NCBI GenBank assembly: GCA_934728355.1
Contig: CAKVEA010000002.1
Coordinates: forward strand, 1 to 64,000
DNA from: an uncultured Eubacteriales bacterium
GTDB lineage: Bacteria > Bacillota > Clostridia > Oscillospirales > Acutalibacteraceae
DNA: 64,000 nt
Direction: 5' to 3'
Shown: one piece after another, positions 1-8,430 of the stretch
Position numbering within the stretch: position 1 is the first letter of the stretch
Layout: every line of letters begins with the position of its first letter
Notes under the pieces: generated by a model
What the model saw: only the letters and a program-made list of their open reading frames with translations
Told to the model about the DNA's origin: nothing
Database searches by the model: none
Translations under genes and position numbers: made by a program

Positions 1-73
1 TGGACTTAAGGGGACTCGAACCCCTCACCTCTGCATTGCGAACGCAGCGCTCTACCAGATGAGCTATAAGCCC
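1..73 (-). tRNA. tRNA-Ala (CGC)
   Basis: Full cloverleaf on the minus strand. The 7-bp acceptor stem GGGCTTA/TAAGTCC, the D arm, the anticodon stem CTGCG/TGCAG around loop TTCGCAA (anticodon CGC) and the T arm GGTTCGAGTCC can all be read. The discriminator is A at position 1. The CCA lies outside the window or is not encoded. A C34 alanine isoacceptor is unusual in so AT-rich a genome. Confidence 0.93.
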
Positions 74-91
74 AAAACTACTCCGTGTGTA

Positions 92-120
92 ATTTTATAA
101 TAAATATATTTTTTTGTCAA
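92..120 (-). promoter_or_regulatory. sigma-A promoter of tRNA-Ala(CGC)
   Basis: On the minus strand TTGACA (120-115), a 17-bp spacer and TAAAAT (97-92) lie about 19 bp upstream of the mature tRNA 5' end. Confidence 0.7.
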
Positions 121-160
121 CTTGCAATTTAAAAAATTTATACTGTAAGAAGGAGTTTAT

Positions 161-811
161 ATGCAACCCAAACTTATAAAAGAATATGAACTGTTATGGA
201 AAAACTTACATTTATACTGTAGAAACTCCAATTGCATTTATAAAATAGTTTATTTGTATAACTTTATACTTGCACGTAATGAATATCCCAGTGTGAAACT
301 TTTTGAACTTATGAACAAAAAGTACCCTATTATTAATTTTTTTAACCAAGAACAACGTAATTATTCTTCAATCTACGGTGTTTTAGTTAATCGTAAAGCG
401 TTTTGTATAGGAATTTCAAGAACAGTAAAAAATATTCTTGATCTATTAAGATTGGAAAATAGATTTGTCTGGGGATATATAAACAGTCCTCAAAAAGGGA
501 AAATCATATATGCTTGGGACATGGTAAAAATAAAAAATAATTTTTATCATCCAGACGCAACTTTTGATATTACAAGAAATCCTAATTTATTAAAAGGAAT
601 TGAAGATTCATCTAGACTTCCAAGTGTAAAAAGCACAGAATTTTATAGTAAAAACTTATTGGTAAGTGGCGATAAAATTTTAAACTCACATCTATGGAAC
701 AAAAAATTTTACCCCTCCTGCAAAAGTTCTTACCCAAGACACATAATAATGGATTCTATAAAAAATCTAAGATTTCAAGGGATTCAATTCAGCTATAAAC
801 AAAATTATTGA
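161..811 (+). CDS. transglutaminase-like superfamily protein with altered catalytic His
   Basis: A 216-residue protein with no signal peptide, preceded by AGAAGGAG 5 bases before ATG. The C-terminal half resembles the transglutaminase/cysteine protease-like fold: the Cys motif KAFCIGIS (C82), then AWDMVKIKNNFYHPDATFD, matching the usual HAWN.V...WYHVDPTWD pattern, with D132 as the third residue. The residue that is normally the catalytic His just before Ala-Trp is Tyr117, so the triad looks incomplete. It sits alone between tRNA genes, and its stop codon is next to the tRNA-Leu promoter. It could be a non-catalytic binding protein or a diverged enzyme; the substrate is unknown. The fold call is by motif only. 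Confidence 0.6.
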   Translation: MQPKLIKEYELLWKNLHLYCRNSNCIYKIVYLYNFILARNEYPSVKLFELMNKKYPIINFFNQEQRNYSSIYGVLVNRKAFCIGISRTVKNILDLLRLENRFVWGYINSPQKGKIIYAWDMVKIKNNFYHPDATFDITRNPNLLKGIEDSSRLPSVKSTEFYSKNLLVSGDKILNSHLWNKKFYPSCKSSYPRHIIMDSIKNLRFQGIQFSYKQNY

Positions 812-836
812 CAGTATCTGCGATATGTATTATAAT
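808..836 (+). promoter_or_regulatory. perfect sigma-A promoter of tRNA-Leu
   Basis: TTGACA (808-813), 17 bp, TATAAT (831-836), with the tRNA beginning 11 bp downstream. The -35 box overlaps the end of the preceding coding region. Confidence 0.88.
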
Positions 837-847
837 GACTCGTGTAT

Positions 848-934
848 GCGGGTATGGCGAAATTGGCAGACGCGCATGGTTCAGGTCCATGTGAACGAAA
901 GTTCTTGCAGGTTCAACTCCTGTTATCCGCACCA
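848..934 (+). tRNA. tRNA-Leu (CAG)
   Basis: An 87-nt class II tRNA with acceptor GCGGGTA/TATCCGC, anticodon arm CATGG-TTCAGGT-CCATG (anticodon CAG), a long variable arm (TGAACGAAAGTTCTT region), T loop GGTTCAACTCC and an encoded CCA at 932-934. Confidence 0.95.
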
Positions 935-967
935 ATTAGTTTTCTGAAAATAGTTGCGCCATAATTT

Positions 968-1416
968 GTGGGTGATTTTTTGATTTTCAACTTTTTTAAT
1001 TGGAAACGGGGACGCAGTTTGTATAATAAAGATTTTTGGAATTTAATTGAAACATTGGTGCACAACTCTGAAATAATTATAGATAGGCCAAAGGGGTCTG
1101 TCCATCCGAAATATGATAATTTTATTTACAGGGTCGATTATGGATACCTTAAAAATACTTCGTCCATGGATGAAGTGGTATAGATGTTTAGGTTGGAACA
1201 GACAATAATAAAAAAATAGATGCAATTATATGTATTGTTGATTTACTTAAAAAAGATTCAGAAATAAAAATTTTGATCGGTTGCACGGATGAAGAAAAAG
1301 ACGTTGTATATAAAACTCATAATCAAACTCCCTATATGAAAGGAGTTTTAGTTTTGCGCTATGCAGAATTAAAGGTTTTATTTGAAGTTAAAATACTTTA
1401 CGTCAAATCTGTCTAG
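968..1416 (+). pseudogene. decayed inorganic pyrophosphatase-like gene
   Basis: The first frame encodes IIIDRPKGSVHPKY, then FIYRVDYGYLKNTSSMDEVV and a stop at 1183. This is the N-terminal pattern of a Firmicutes family annotated as inorganic pyrophosphatase (DRPxGSxHPxY...DYGY). The homology resumes in another frame from about 1170 as GIDV-stop-VGTDNNKKIDAIIC, then VDLLKKDSEIKILIGCTDEEK, and runs to a stop at 1416. The in-frame TAG lies where the family has Trp, so a TGG to TAG change plus one frameshift has destroyed the gene. No good ribosome site precedes the GTG at 968. The two matching pieces in order make a pseudogene much more likely than two small genes. Confidence 0.75.
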
Positions 1417-1564
1417 TACGTTTTACAACTTTATTTTGATATTTTTTTATAAATTTTATATGGAACAAAAACAAAGCTCATCTCTCTCAAGATAAGCTTT
1501 ATTTCTTGTATTTAAAAACTAAAAAATCTTCCCTATAACCACTAGCATTTACACGAAAGAAATC

Positions 1565-1640
<76 letters not shown>

Positions 1641-1652
1641 AACCCTATTGTT

Positions 1653-1681
1653 ATTATATAATATTCTAATTTAATTGTCAA
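1653..1681 (-). promoter_or_regulatory. perfect sigma-A promoter of tRNA-Ala(GGC)
   Basis: Minus strand: TTGACA (1681-1676), 17 bp, TATAAT (1658-1653), 12 bp from the tRNA. The -35 box overlaps the 3' end of folC. Confidence 0.87.
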
Positions 1682-2948
1682 TAGATAAAATAATTTTTCT
1701 TGACTCATCCATAATAGAAAATGTTCCAAAAACAATCAATACATCTTTAGAATTAAGTTTTGAAAATGCATATTTCAATCCATCTTTTAAATTTTCATAG
1801 GAATTTGTATTTTTATTGTACTTTTTTATAATATTTTCTAATTCTTTTTCATTAGCAGCTCTTGGATTTTTTGACCTAACCGCTACTATAGAATTAAAAT
1901 ACTTCCCTATGACTTTAAAACAACCTTCGATATCTTTATCTCGAAACATCGAACTAATCGCTGTTATATTCCTGTTTTTAAGATTACTTTCAATAAATTG
2001 TGCTAATGCTTTTATACTTTCTACATTATGTGAAGCATCTAGAATTATAAGAGGATTTGATTTTAAAATTTCCAATCTACAAGGAACTTTTGTTTTTTTC
2101 AAAGCACTAAAAATTTTTTCTTTTGGAATTTCAAAATAATTTTTTATAATCCTCAAAACAGAAAAAACCACAGCCACATTATGCCTTTGATGTTTCCCTA
2201 ATAATCCCAATTCTACGGGTAAATTTTCATACTTAAAAACACTTTTATTAAATCCCAAAGATTTAAAATCTTTTATAGATTTATCATCTGCAATCAAAAA
2301 ATCAGTACTCATTTTATCACATATTTTTTTTGCAAGACTGTAAACTCCATCTTCCTGAGAATCGCCCATAACCAGATTTGAATTTTCTTTTACTATTCCT
2401 AACTTTTCTTTCGCTATTTGTAAAATATTTTCTCCTAAAAAATTGGTGTGATCAATTGAAATTCCGGTTATTACAGAACAAATAGGAGCTTCTATAACAT
2501 TAGTCGCATCAAATTTTCCACCCATTCCCGTTTCTAAAATCACTATATCACAATTATTTTTATAAAAATATTGAAATGCTAAAGCTGTTGTAAATTCAAA
2601 CTCAGTAAAATTATCATTTTGAAAATAATTCGAAAATTTAAAGATAGAATCTGAAAGATTTAAAAAATCCTTCTTTGAAATCATACAACCGTTTATTTTA
2701 ATTCTCTCTCGAAAATCAGAAATAGAAGGTGATGTATAAAGCCCTGTTTTGTATCCACACTCAATAAGTACATTTGCAAGCATATTGCAAACCGATCCTT
2801 TACCATTTGTACCGGCTACATGAATAAATTTTAACTTTTTCTCGGGATTATCCATCATTTTAAGAAGTTTTTTAATTCTTGAAAGTCCGGGCTTCATACC
2901 ATATTTGTTTAAACCATTTATTTTAATCAAAAAATCTTCGTAGTTCAA
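1671..2948 (-). CDS. folC: folylpolyglutamate synthase / dihydrofolate synthase
   Basis: A Mur-ligase-superfamily enzyme that adds glutamate to folates (and possibly dihydropteroate) in the cytosol. The P-loop HVAGTNGKGSV, then GYKTGLYTSPSI and FRERIKING are classical FolC motifs; GMGGKFDATNVI and SIDHTNFLG follow. The length of 425 residues is normal. I favour TTG at 2948 as the start: it overlaps the upstream tmcAL stop as TTGA, AAAGGA lies 8 bases before it, and the protein then begins NYEDFLIKINGLNKYG like typical FolC. An ATG 9 bases upstream (2957) directly abuts the same ribosome site. It forms a two-gene unit with tmcAL. Confidence 0.93.
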   Translation of the reverse strand: MNYEDFLIKINGLNKYGMKPGLSRIKKLLKMMDNPEKKLKFIHVAGTNGKGSVCNMLANVLIECGYKTGLYTSPSISDFRERIKINGCMISKKDFLNLSDSIFKFSNYFQNDNFTEFEFTTALAFQYFYKNNCDIVILETGMGGKFDATNVIEAPICSVITGISIDHTNFLGENILQIAKEKLGIVKENSNLVMGDSQEDGVYSLAKKICDKMSTDFLIADDKSIKDFKSLGFNKSVFKYENLPVELGLLGKHQRHNVAVVFSVLRIIKNYFEIPKEKIFSALKKTKVPCRLEILKSNPLIILDASHNVESIKALAQFIESNLKNRNITAISSMFRDKDIEGCFKVIGKYFNSIVAVRSKNPRAANEKELENIIKKYNKNTNSYENLKDGLKYAFSKLNSKDVLIVFGTFSIMDESRKIILSIDN

Positions 2949-4099
2949 AATTCCCATCCTTTTATAACTTTAAAAGTCTTTTCTTTTTCACACGGAAAAA
3001 CATTATTTGTAAACATATAATATAGATTTGTAAATTTATTTTCGATTTCAAAAAATTCAGCTGCATCTTTTCCTAAATTTAAAACTTCGCTATATTTTGT
3101 TACTACAGGAAAATTAAGTCTCTTAATTATTTCTAAACCTTTTTTATCAGTCCCAAGTACTCTTAAATACGGCACATTTCTATTTTGCATCTTTGAAGTT
3201 ATGCCTAAAAAAGCACATAAGATTATTCTTTTTATTCTTGACATTGTATATCTTTTAGTTTTTACAGCGGAAAACAATTCTTCAACCGAACACGAATTTT
3301 TAACAGCTTTATAAATTCTGTTTTCAATACCTTCACTAATGTCAGGTAATTCTAGAAATTGTTTTTTTTCAAGACATCTTAGCATACATATTATTTCTCT
3401 ACTGTTTGAAAAGTAATTTGCTACTAAATCTTCCGAAAAATTTACATATTCAGGAATATATTTTTTATACTTATCATTTTTTTCATATATAAGCTTTCTT
3501 ATACTTGAAGCGGACATATATTTTTCAGGATTAGAAATTCTTTTAAAAACTTCATAATTAATATCCAAATTCAATTTATCAATAGCTTTTAAATACTCAA
3601 TTGCCAAAATATTATTTGGTTTTCTTATTTCAAGAGAAATTTCTTGATTTTTTAAAATTTTTTCTACAGCTTTTTCTCTCGAAACTGCAAAGTTTTTACC
3701 TTCGTTAAGGTAACTTTTAACTATATTTTCAAATGATTTTTCTTTAAGAGCATTATAAATTTCCACAAGAAAGTTTGGATTTTCGATTTCAGCCCCAAAC
3801 GAAAGTGTATCTATAATATTTTCAAACTTACTTACTAAATTCAAAGCTGAAAATGCATACTTCTCAGCCGTCATCAAAACTTTTATTGTAGGAATCTCAA
3901 TTATAAGATTTGCTCCGGATTTCAAAGCAGACTTGGCTCTGTATTCTTTTGGTATAATTGCAGGCTCACCCCGTTGAACATAATTTCCACTCATAAAAAC
4001 TATTATATGAGTGTAACCGGCCTTTTTTATACTTTTTAAAAGATAATCATGACCATTATGAAAAGGATTGAACTCTGCTATAACCGCACAAATTTTCAT
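2945..4099 (-). CDS. tmcAL: tRNA(Met) cytidine acetate ligase
   Basis: A 384-residue YlbM/TmcAL family enzyme, which activates acetate with ATP and acetylates the wobble cytidine of elongator tRNA-Met. The N-terminus AVIAEFNPFHNGHDYLL is the nucleotidyltransferase HxGH-type motif in its TmcAL form. The segments FMSGNYVQRGEPAI and LSFGAE (residues ~98-103) are also family-typical. It is the first gene of a pair with folC, overlapping it by a few bases. The ribosome site (AAAAGAT) is weak. Confidence 0.92.
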   Translation of the reverse strand: MKICAVIAEFNPFHNGHDYLLKSIKKAGYTHIIVFMSGNYVQRGEPAIIPKEYRAKSALKSGANLIIEIPTIKVLMTAEKYAFSALNLVSKFENIIDTLSFGAEIENPNFLVEIYNALKEKSFENIVKSYLNEGKNFAVSREKAVEKILKNQEISLEIRKPNNILAIEYLKAIDKLNLDINYEVFKRISNPEKYMSASSIRKLIYEKNDKYKKYIPEYVNFSEDLVANYFSNSREIICMLRCLEKKQFLELPDISEGIENRIYKAVKNSCSVEELFSAVKTKRYTMSRIKRIILCAFLGITSKMQNRNVPYLRVLGTDKKGLEIIKRLNFPVVTKYSEVLNLGKDAAEFFEIENKFTNLYYMFTNNVFPCEKEKTFKVIKGWEF

Positions 4100-4128
4100 G
4101 AATATTAGTATCTTTTCGAAAATATAAT

Positions 4129-4278
4129 TTAATTAATATAATAAATAATTGAGCCTATTATTCCGCTAATCATCAAGAATGCTCCCAAAATAGCAATGAT
4201 TCTTATACGTCTTTTTCTGCGAGCAGAACTTGATTTCCTATAATTTTTAAATTCATGATTTATAACATTTTTTTGCAT
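4129..4278 (-). CDS. 49-residue basic membrane miniprotein
   Basis: A small gene starting at ATG 4278 with AGGTGG 8 bases upstream and ending at TAA 4129. The product has a strongly basic middle (KNYRKSSSARRKRRIRI) followed by one hydrophobic helix (IAILGAFLMISGIIGSIIYY), consistent with a single-pass protein held by a positive cytoplasmic segment. It is divergent from the next gene with 41 bp between them. The function is unknown and I recognise no family. The ribosome site and topology support expression. Confidence 0.65.
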   Translation of the reverse strand: MQKNVINHEFKNYRKSSSARRKRRIRIIAILGAFLMISGIIGSIIYYIN

Positions 4279-4319
4279 AGTATTTACCACCTTTTTATTT
4301 TAATATAAGGAGCTTCAAT

Positions 4320-4628
4320 ATGGAAGAAAAAATAAATATTCTGGATGATGATAACATAGATTCTGAAAATATGCAAGAAACGAATAAAAAACCTTTAAGC
4401 ATATCATTTGTCAGGTTTTCAGTATGTGCTTTAATTCTAACCGTTTGTTTTCTTATAAAGATAAAAAATAAATATCTTTTTGACTCTATATCTGTTTGGT
4501 ATAAAAACAATATATGTTACCAAAATTTGAGTTTAGAATACGTAATTCAAAAAGCCGAAAACTTTATTTTTAAAATTTCGGCAAGACTTTCAAGCTTTTG
4601 GGATTTAATATCTGGATTTAGATTTTAG
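4320..4628 (+). CDS. small single-pass membrane protein, unknown function
   Basis: A 102-residue protein with an acidic N-terminus (EEKINILDDDNIDSEN), one transmembrane segment at about residues 29-46 (FVRFSVCALILTVCFLIKI) and a basic/aromatic tail. AAGGAG lies 7 bases before ATG. It is convergent with the penicillin-binding protein gene, and their stop codons overlap by 4 bp. No family recognised; a role in the cell envelope is only a guess from its neighbours. Confidence 0.6.
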   Translation: MEEKINILDDDNIDSENMQETNKKPLSISFVRFSVCALILTVCFLIKIKNKYLFDSISVWYKNNICYQNLSLEYVIQKAENFIFKISARLSSFWDLISGFRF

Positions 4629-6268
4629 TATTCAATAAATATTTCAGGTATTTCTTTATACATTCTCTCAACTATTTCTTTAAAAATAGGTCCGGCACTT
4701 TCTCCTCCACCTGACCCTGCTTCGGAAAGAATAACTATAGAGTATTTCGGTTTATCATACGGAAAAAATCCGGCAAACCACGATTGTTCCACTCTTTTAC
4801 CATTTTCAATTATTCCGGTTTGAGCGGTAGAAGTTTTAGCTGCAACTTCAACATTTTCAGGTATATTTTCAGGTTTTCCCTTAGCACTTGTTCCGTAATC
4901 GACAGAAGCTTTCATAAAAGACTTAAGTTTTAATGCTATACTTTCGGGGAGAATTCTTTCTCTTTTTTGTAAATCAAGGTACATATCTTTTTTCAAAAGC
5001 TTCATATTTTCTCCAGCAAACCCTTTTATTAACTTAGGTTTTGTATATATTCCATTTGAAGCTATAGAATTTATTAAAGCAGCTATTTGAAGAGGAGTTG
5101 CAAGAAGTTTTCCTTGCCCAAATGAAAAATTTGCAAGTGTTTTAATATTTTCAAGACTTTCAAGGGAAGGAAGTTTTCCGGAATCCGAATTGATTCCCTC
5201 TGCAAACATAAGTTCTTTACCCAATCCAAATTCACTTGACATATTTACCAAGTCTTCTTTTGAAATAACATTTTTTATAAGTTCTATGAAATATCCGTTG
5301 CAAGAATATGCAATTGCTTGCTCCATATTTATGAGTCCGTGTTTTTTAGAATTAAAGCATTTAAATTTTACATCTTCGACTTCATCTGCTCCTTGACAAT
5401 CATAAAGAAGTTCTTCGCTTGCACCTTTTTTTAGTGATGCAGCGGAAGTAACAAGTTTAAATATAGATCCCAAATTGAAACTACAAAGAGTTCTGTTTAA
5501 CATAGGAGAATCTTTATCTTGTAAATAACTTGAAACATCTTGTGGTAAAAAAGAAGGCAGGCTTGCAGAAGCTCTTATTTGACAGTCAGGAACTTCAGTA
5601 ATTAAAACCGCTCCTCTATTCATATATTTATTTGCACATTCTTCGGCAATAGCTTGTATACGACTGTCTATATTTAAAACTATTCCTTTTGAAATACAAT
5701 AAGATTTATCTTCAATAATATTATTTTCTCCACCGGGCAAATTTTTTCCTGATGCATCAATATCATATTTAACCGATATACACTGATTTTTTCCCGAAAG
5801 GTATTCATCATATGCTTTTTCTATACCCGAAACACCTTTTTTATCTCCTGAAATATAGCCAATAACATGTGCGGCGAGTGTTACACCATAATATCTTACA
5901 GGGACTTCAAAAACTTTTACTCCCGGAGATTCAACTTTTTTCTCGACTTCAATTGTAAATGGTATATTACCTGAACATTTTTTATAAAGTTCTTCTTTTT
6001 TGCTTTCAGAAACTATAGGTGTAAGTATACTCAAAGATTCAACAGACGGAATAACCGCAGCAACAAGCTTTTTATGAGAGTTAACTAATGGTATATTTCT
6101 GCAATCATATATAGTACCTCTGACATCAGATATTTTAAGCTTATAAGATTGTTGATTAGAAGCTGCTTCACGAAGATTATTTTTAGTTGAAATAAAATCT
6201 ATAGAAAAAAACGAAAAGCAAAATGCAGCCATAAAAATAGTAAATAAAATTAATATTCTTTTATACAT
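4625..6268 (-). CDS. class B penicillin-binding protein (transpeptidase)
   Basis: A monofunctional DD-transpeptidase that cross-links peptidoglycan. An N-terminal anchor (residues 4-24) is followed by the PBP dimer domain with DVRGTIYDCRNIPLV and the transpeptidase domain. Active-site motifs are S268-I-F-K271 (SxxK), S322-C-N324 (SxN) and K478-T-S-T, where the usual KTG has Ser for Gly. The length (547) fits FtsI/SpoVD-like proteins, but there is no C-terminal PASTA domain. It is the last gene of the thyX-tmk-DUF2156-GNAT-mltG run. A strong hairpin and six T residues end exactly at its ATG and include its ribosome site, so expression may be attenuated. The exact FtsI or SpoVD role cannot be fixed. 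Confidence 0.9.
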   Translation of the reverse strand: MYKRILILFTIFMAAFCFSFFSIDFISTKNNLREAASNQQSYKLKISDVRGTIYDCRNIPLVNSHKKLVAAVIPSVESLSILTPIVSESKKEELYKKCSGNIPFTIEVEKKVESPGVKVFEVPVRYYGVTLAAHVIGYISGDKKGVSGIEKAYDEYLSGKNQCISVKYDIDASGKNLPGGENNIIEDKSYCISKGIVLNIDSRIQAIAEECANKYMNRGAVLITEVPDCQIRASASLPSFLPQDVSSYLQDKDSPMLNRTLCSFNLGSIFKLVTSAASLKKGASEELLYDCQGADEVEDVKFKCFNSKKHGLINMEQAIAYSCNGYFIELIKNVISKEDLVNMSSEFGLGKELMFAEGINSDSGKLPSLESLENIKTLANFSFGQGKLLATPLQIAALINSIASNGIYTKPKLIKGFAGENMKLLKKDMYLDLQKRERILPESIALKLKSFMKASVDYGTSAKGKPENIPENVEVAAKTSTAQTGIIENGKRVEQSWFAGFFPYDKPKYSIVILSEAGSGGGESAGPIFKEIVERMYKEIPEIFIEY

Positions 6269-6318
6269 AAAAAATCCGACCTTATCTTAATCATAAATAA
6301 CGTTAAGATAAGTATCGG
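6269..6318 (-). terminator. hairpin plus T-run overlapping the PBP ribosome site (terminator or attenuator)
   Basis: On the minus strand CCGA-TA-CTTATCTTAA pairs with TTAAGATAAG-G-TCGG (10 + 4 bp, 12-nt loop). It is followed by ATTTTTT and then the ATG of the PBP gene. The 3' arm contains the AAGG of the ribosome site. It may be the terminator of the upstream operon, a conditional attenuator, or a structure hiding the SD. Confidence 0.65.
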
Positions 6319-6357
6319 CATAAAAGATATTAAAATACATTATAAATATTTAAAAAT

Positions 6358-7497
6358 TCAAGATATACCTGCTTTTTTCAAATTTGCCAAATGTGCTTCG
6401 TTTGTTTTTGCAAAAAATGATTCGCCTGTAGAACTGTGACAATAGTAATAATAATCCGTCTGAGCCGGAAAAAGAGCTGCATAAAATGCATCCAATCCGG
6501 GATTACAAATCGGTCCCGGGGTTAAGCCTTCAATTTTATAGGTATTAAATTTACCGACAAAATTTTTTTTCAAACTGCTTGGAATAGAAGCTTCGTTTTT
6601 ATAAGGATAATATCTTGTAGCATCTATTCTCAAAACATTCATCGAAAACTCACCGAATTTATTTTTTCCCCCCGTTTTAATTGTTTCGAGACGGTTGTTT
6701 ATGACCGATGAAACTTTATGCATGTCCTCTTTATCTGCTGCTTCAGCTTGAATCAAAGAAGATACATTAACCAAATCATCCAGTTTCATATTTTGATCCT
6801 CAGAAAGCTCTAAGATACTCATTTTTGAAGAATAACCATTTACCTCTTTTTTTTCATTTATTCTCTTTTGAAAATTGTTTAATATTTTATTTATAACATT
6901 TACTGTTTTTTCATTTTTATAAAATTTATATGTGTCAGGGAAAATATATCCTTCAAGTTTATAAATTCTTTTTGAAGAATTACTTATATCTTTAATGAAA
7001 GAAAATTTATCATCAAACGTATTTGAATTACAGTACTTCAAAAACTCATCTTTACTGCAAACTTCATATTTTTCCATTAAACCTGCACATTCCATAACAT
7101 TCATACCTTCAGTTAAGGTAACTTCAACTGCTTCTTTAGCACTGCTTTTATCTTTCAAACGATTAATAATAGCTTGATAGTCCATACTTGTTTCAAGTTC
7201 ATACGTTCCCGATTCAAAAATTTTGGGAGACTTAGTTGCAAGAGCATACATTTTGAAAAACCATTTCTCAGAAATTATATTCTTCTCTACTAATATGTCT
7301 GCCATTTCATCAAGAGATACGTCTTTTTCAAAATCAACTTGAACTATTTCAGATTCTCTTCCAACAGCAAGCATATCATTTACTCCGGACATTACAAACC
7401 TTGAAAGAAGAACAGAAATCAGAAATATAAAAACGAACCATGCAATCTTAAAAAAACAACCGTTAGATTTATTTATTTTTATTTTTTTAATATCCAA
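6358..7497 (-). CDS. mltG: endolytic murein transglycosylase MltG
   Basis: A YceG-like membrane-bound lytic transglycosylase that cuts nascent glycan strands. One transmembrane helix lies near residues 15-35, then a LysM-like region (TLTEGMNVMECAGLM) and the catalytic domain with LEGYIFPDTYKF and SSVINNRLETI; TPGPICNPGLDAFYAALFP is near the C-terminus. The segment usually written ASIxEKE, which carries the catalytic Glu, reads SSLIQAEA here, so the aligned residue is Gln (see findings). TTG 7497 is favoured because AAGGA lies 9 bases upstream; the ATG at 7506 directly abuts that site. It is downstream of the GNAT gene by about 20 bp and precedes a PBP, its expected functional partner. Confidence 0.9.
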   Translation of the reverse strand: MDIKKIKINKSNGCFFKIAWFVFIFLISVLLSRFVMSGVNDMLAVGRESEIVQVDFEKDVSLDEMADILVEKNIISEKWFFKMYALATKSPKIFESGTYELETSMDYQAIINRLKDKSSAKEAVEVTLTEGMNVMECAGLMEKYEVCSKDEFLKYCNSNTFDDKFSFIKDISNSSKRIYKLEGYIFPDTYKFYKNEKTVNVINKILNNFQKRINEKKEVNGYSSKMSILELSEDQNMKLDDLVNVSSLIQAEAADKEDMHKVSSVINNRLETIKTGGKNKFGEFSMNVLRIDATRYYPYKNEASIPSSLKKNFVGKFNTYKIEGLTPGPICNPGLDAFYAALFPAQTDYYYYCHSSTGESFFAKTNEAHLANLKKAGIS

Positions 7498-7519
7498 AAA
7501 ATTCATTCCTTAATATTTT

Positions 7520-8425
7520 TTATTCTAAAGAGATTCCCATATAAGGGTAACTTCCATTTACACAGAAATAATCGGCAGTTTCTATGAGCCCACTTGCTAA
7601 ATTTGAAAGCGGCATAATCATTCCGTAGTCAACAGCATTACCAAAGTTTTTAAAAAATCTATTTTGAGTCGAAGTTTCTATAATGTATTTTCTTTGACCG
7701 GGAAATCTACTGTATATTTTCTTTATAAGGCCTATTATGCCAGGAGTTTTACAAGTAAAATCTCTTATTTTAATTTCCCCTGAAGAAACAAATCCGCAAA
7801 TTGCATATCCAAATTCAGTGCTCACAATCGCTCCCGAAGAAAAAAGCTCATAAAGTTTTCCGGCAAACCCTATATCTCTTTCGCTGTAAATAATGCCGCA
7901 AGATCTTTCGTACATTTCTTGACGTAAAGCATCTATCTCTTTTAAAGAAAGAGAATACCCAGAAATTTCATCTGTATTTTCTTTACAAATATCAATTATT
8001 TCATTTTTTGAAAATTCACATCGTCTTAATTTAAAAAAGTCTTTATAACCTATTTTTTCGTAAAATTTTGAAACTTCTTGATTAGCAGGTAAAAGAAAAG
8101 AACATTCATAACCCGATTTCGAATATATTTCATGAACATAGTTTATAAGACCTGTCATGTATCCTCTTTTTCTATATTCCCTCAAAGTGCATGCTCCGTA
8201 AATATAAATCCCATTTAAGATTTCTCTTCCTATCTTCAATTTAGATTTTATGACATGTAAAACTGAAACAATTTTTTTGTCTTGAATACAGACATAACAA
8301 TTTTCAATGTCAAATCTCTCTTTAAAAAAAAATTTTAAAATCCAAATAGGATCACCAAAGCAGGCCGTCATAACACGCATTATTTCATCGACCATTTTTT
8401 CATCAGCTTTTTTGTAAACTTCCAT
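7520..8425 (-). CDS. GNAT family N-acetyltransferase
   Basis: A 301-residue acyl-CoA-dependent acetyltransferase of unknown substrate. The acetyl-CoA-binding motif A is seen as ACTLREYRKRGYMTGLI, followed by FLLPANQEVSKFYEKIGY, typical of GNAT folds. The C-terminal half contains a second, poorly conserved domain (FVSSGEIKIRDFTC), reminiscent of Eis-like two-domain acetyltransferases. ATG 8425 is the start because GGGAGGA lies 9 bases upstream; a TTG at 8443 falls just upstream of that SD. Five bases separate it from the DUF2156 gene, so they are likely co-translated. Confidence 0.85.
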   Translation of the reverse strand: MEVYKKADEKMVDEIMRVMTACFGDPIWILKFFFKERFDIENCYVCIQDKKIVSVLHVIKSKLKIGREILNGIYIYGACTLREYRKRGYMTGLINYVHEIYSKSGYECSFLLPANQEVSKFYEKIGYKDFFKLRRCEFSKNEIIDICKENTDEISGYSLSLKEIDALRQEMYERSCGIIYSERDIGFAGKLYELFSSGAIVSTEFGYAICGFVSSGEIKIRDFTCKTPGIIGLIKKIYSRFPGQRKYIIETSTQNRFFKNFGNAVDYGMIMPLSNLASGLIETADYFCVNGSYPYMGISLE

Positions 8426-8430
8426 TAAAT

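Noticed and set aside
114..144. TTGTCA-19-TATACT as a promoter for the transglutaminase-like gene
   Set aside because: Spacing is long and the start site would fall on the ribosome site, leaving no leader.
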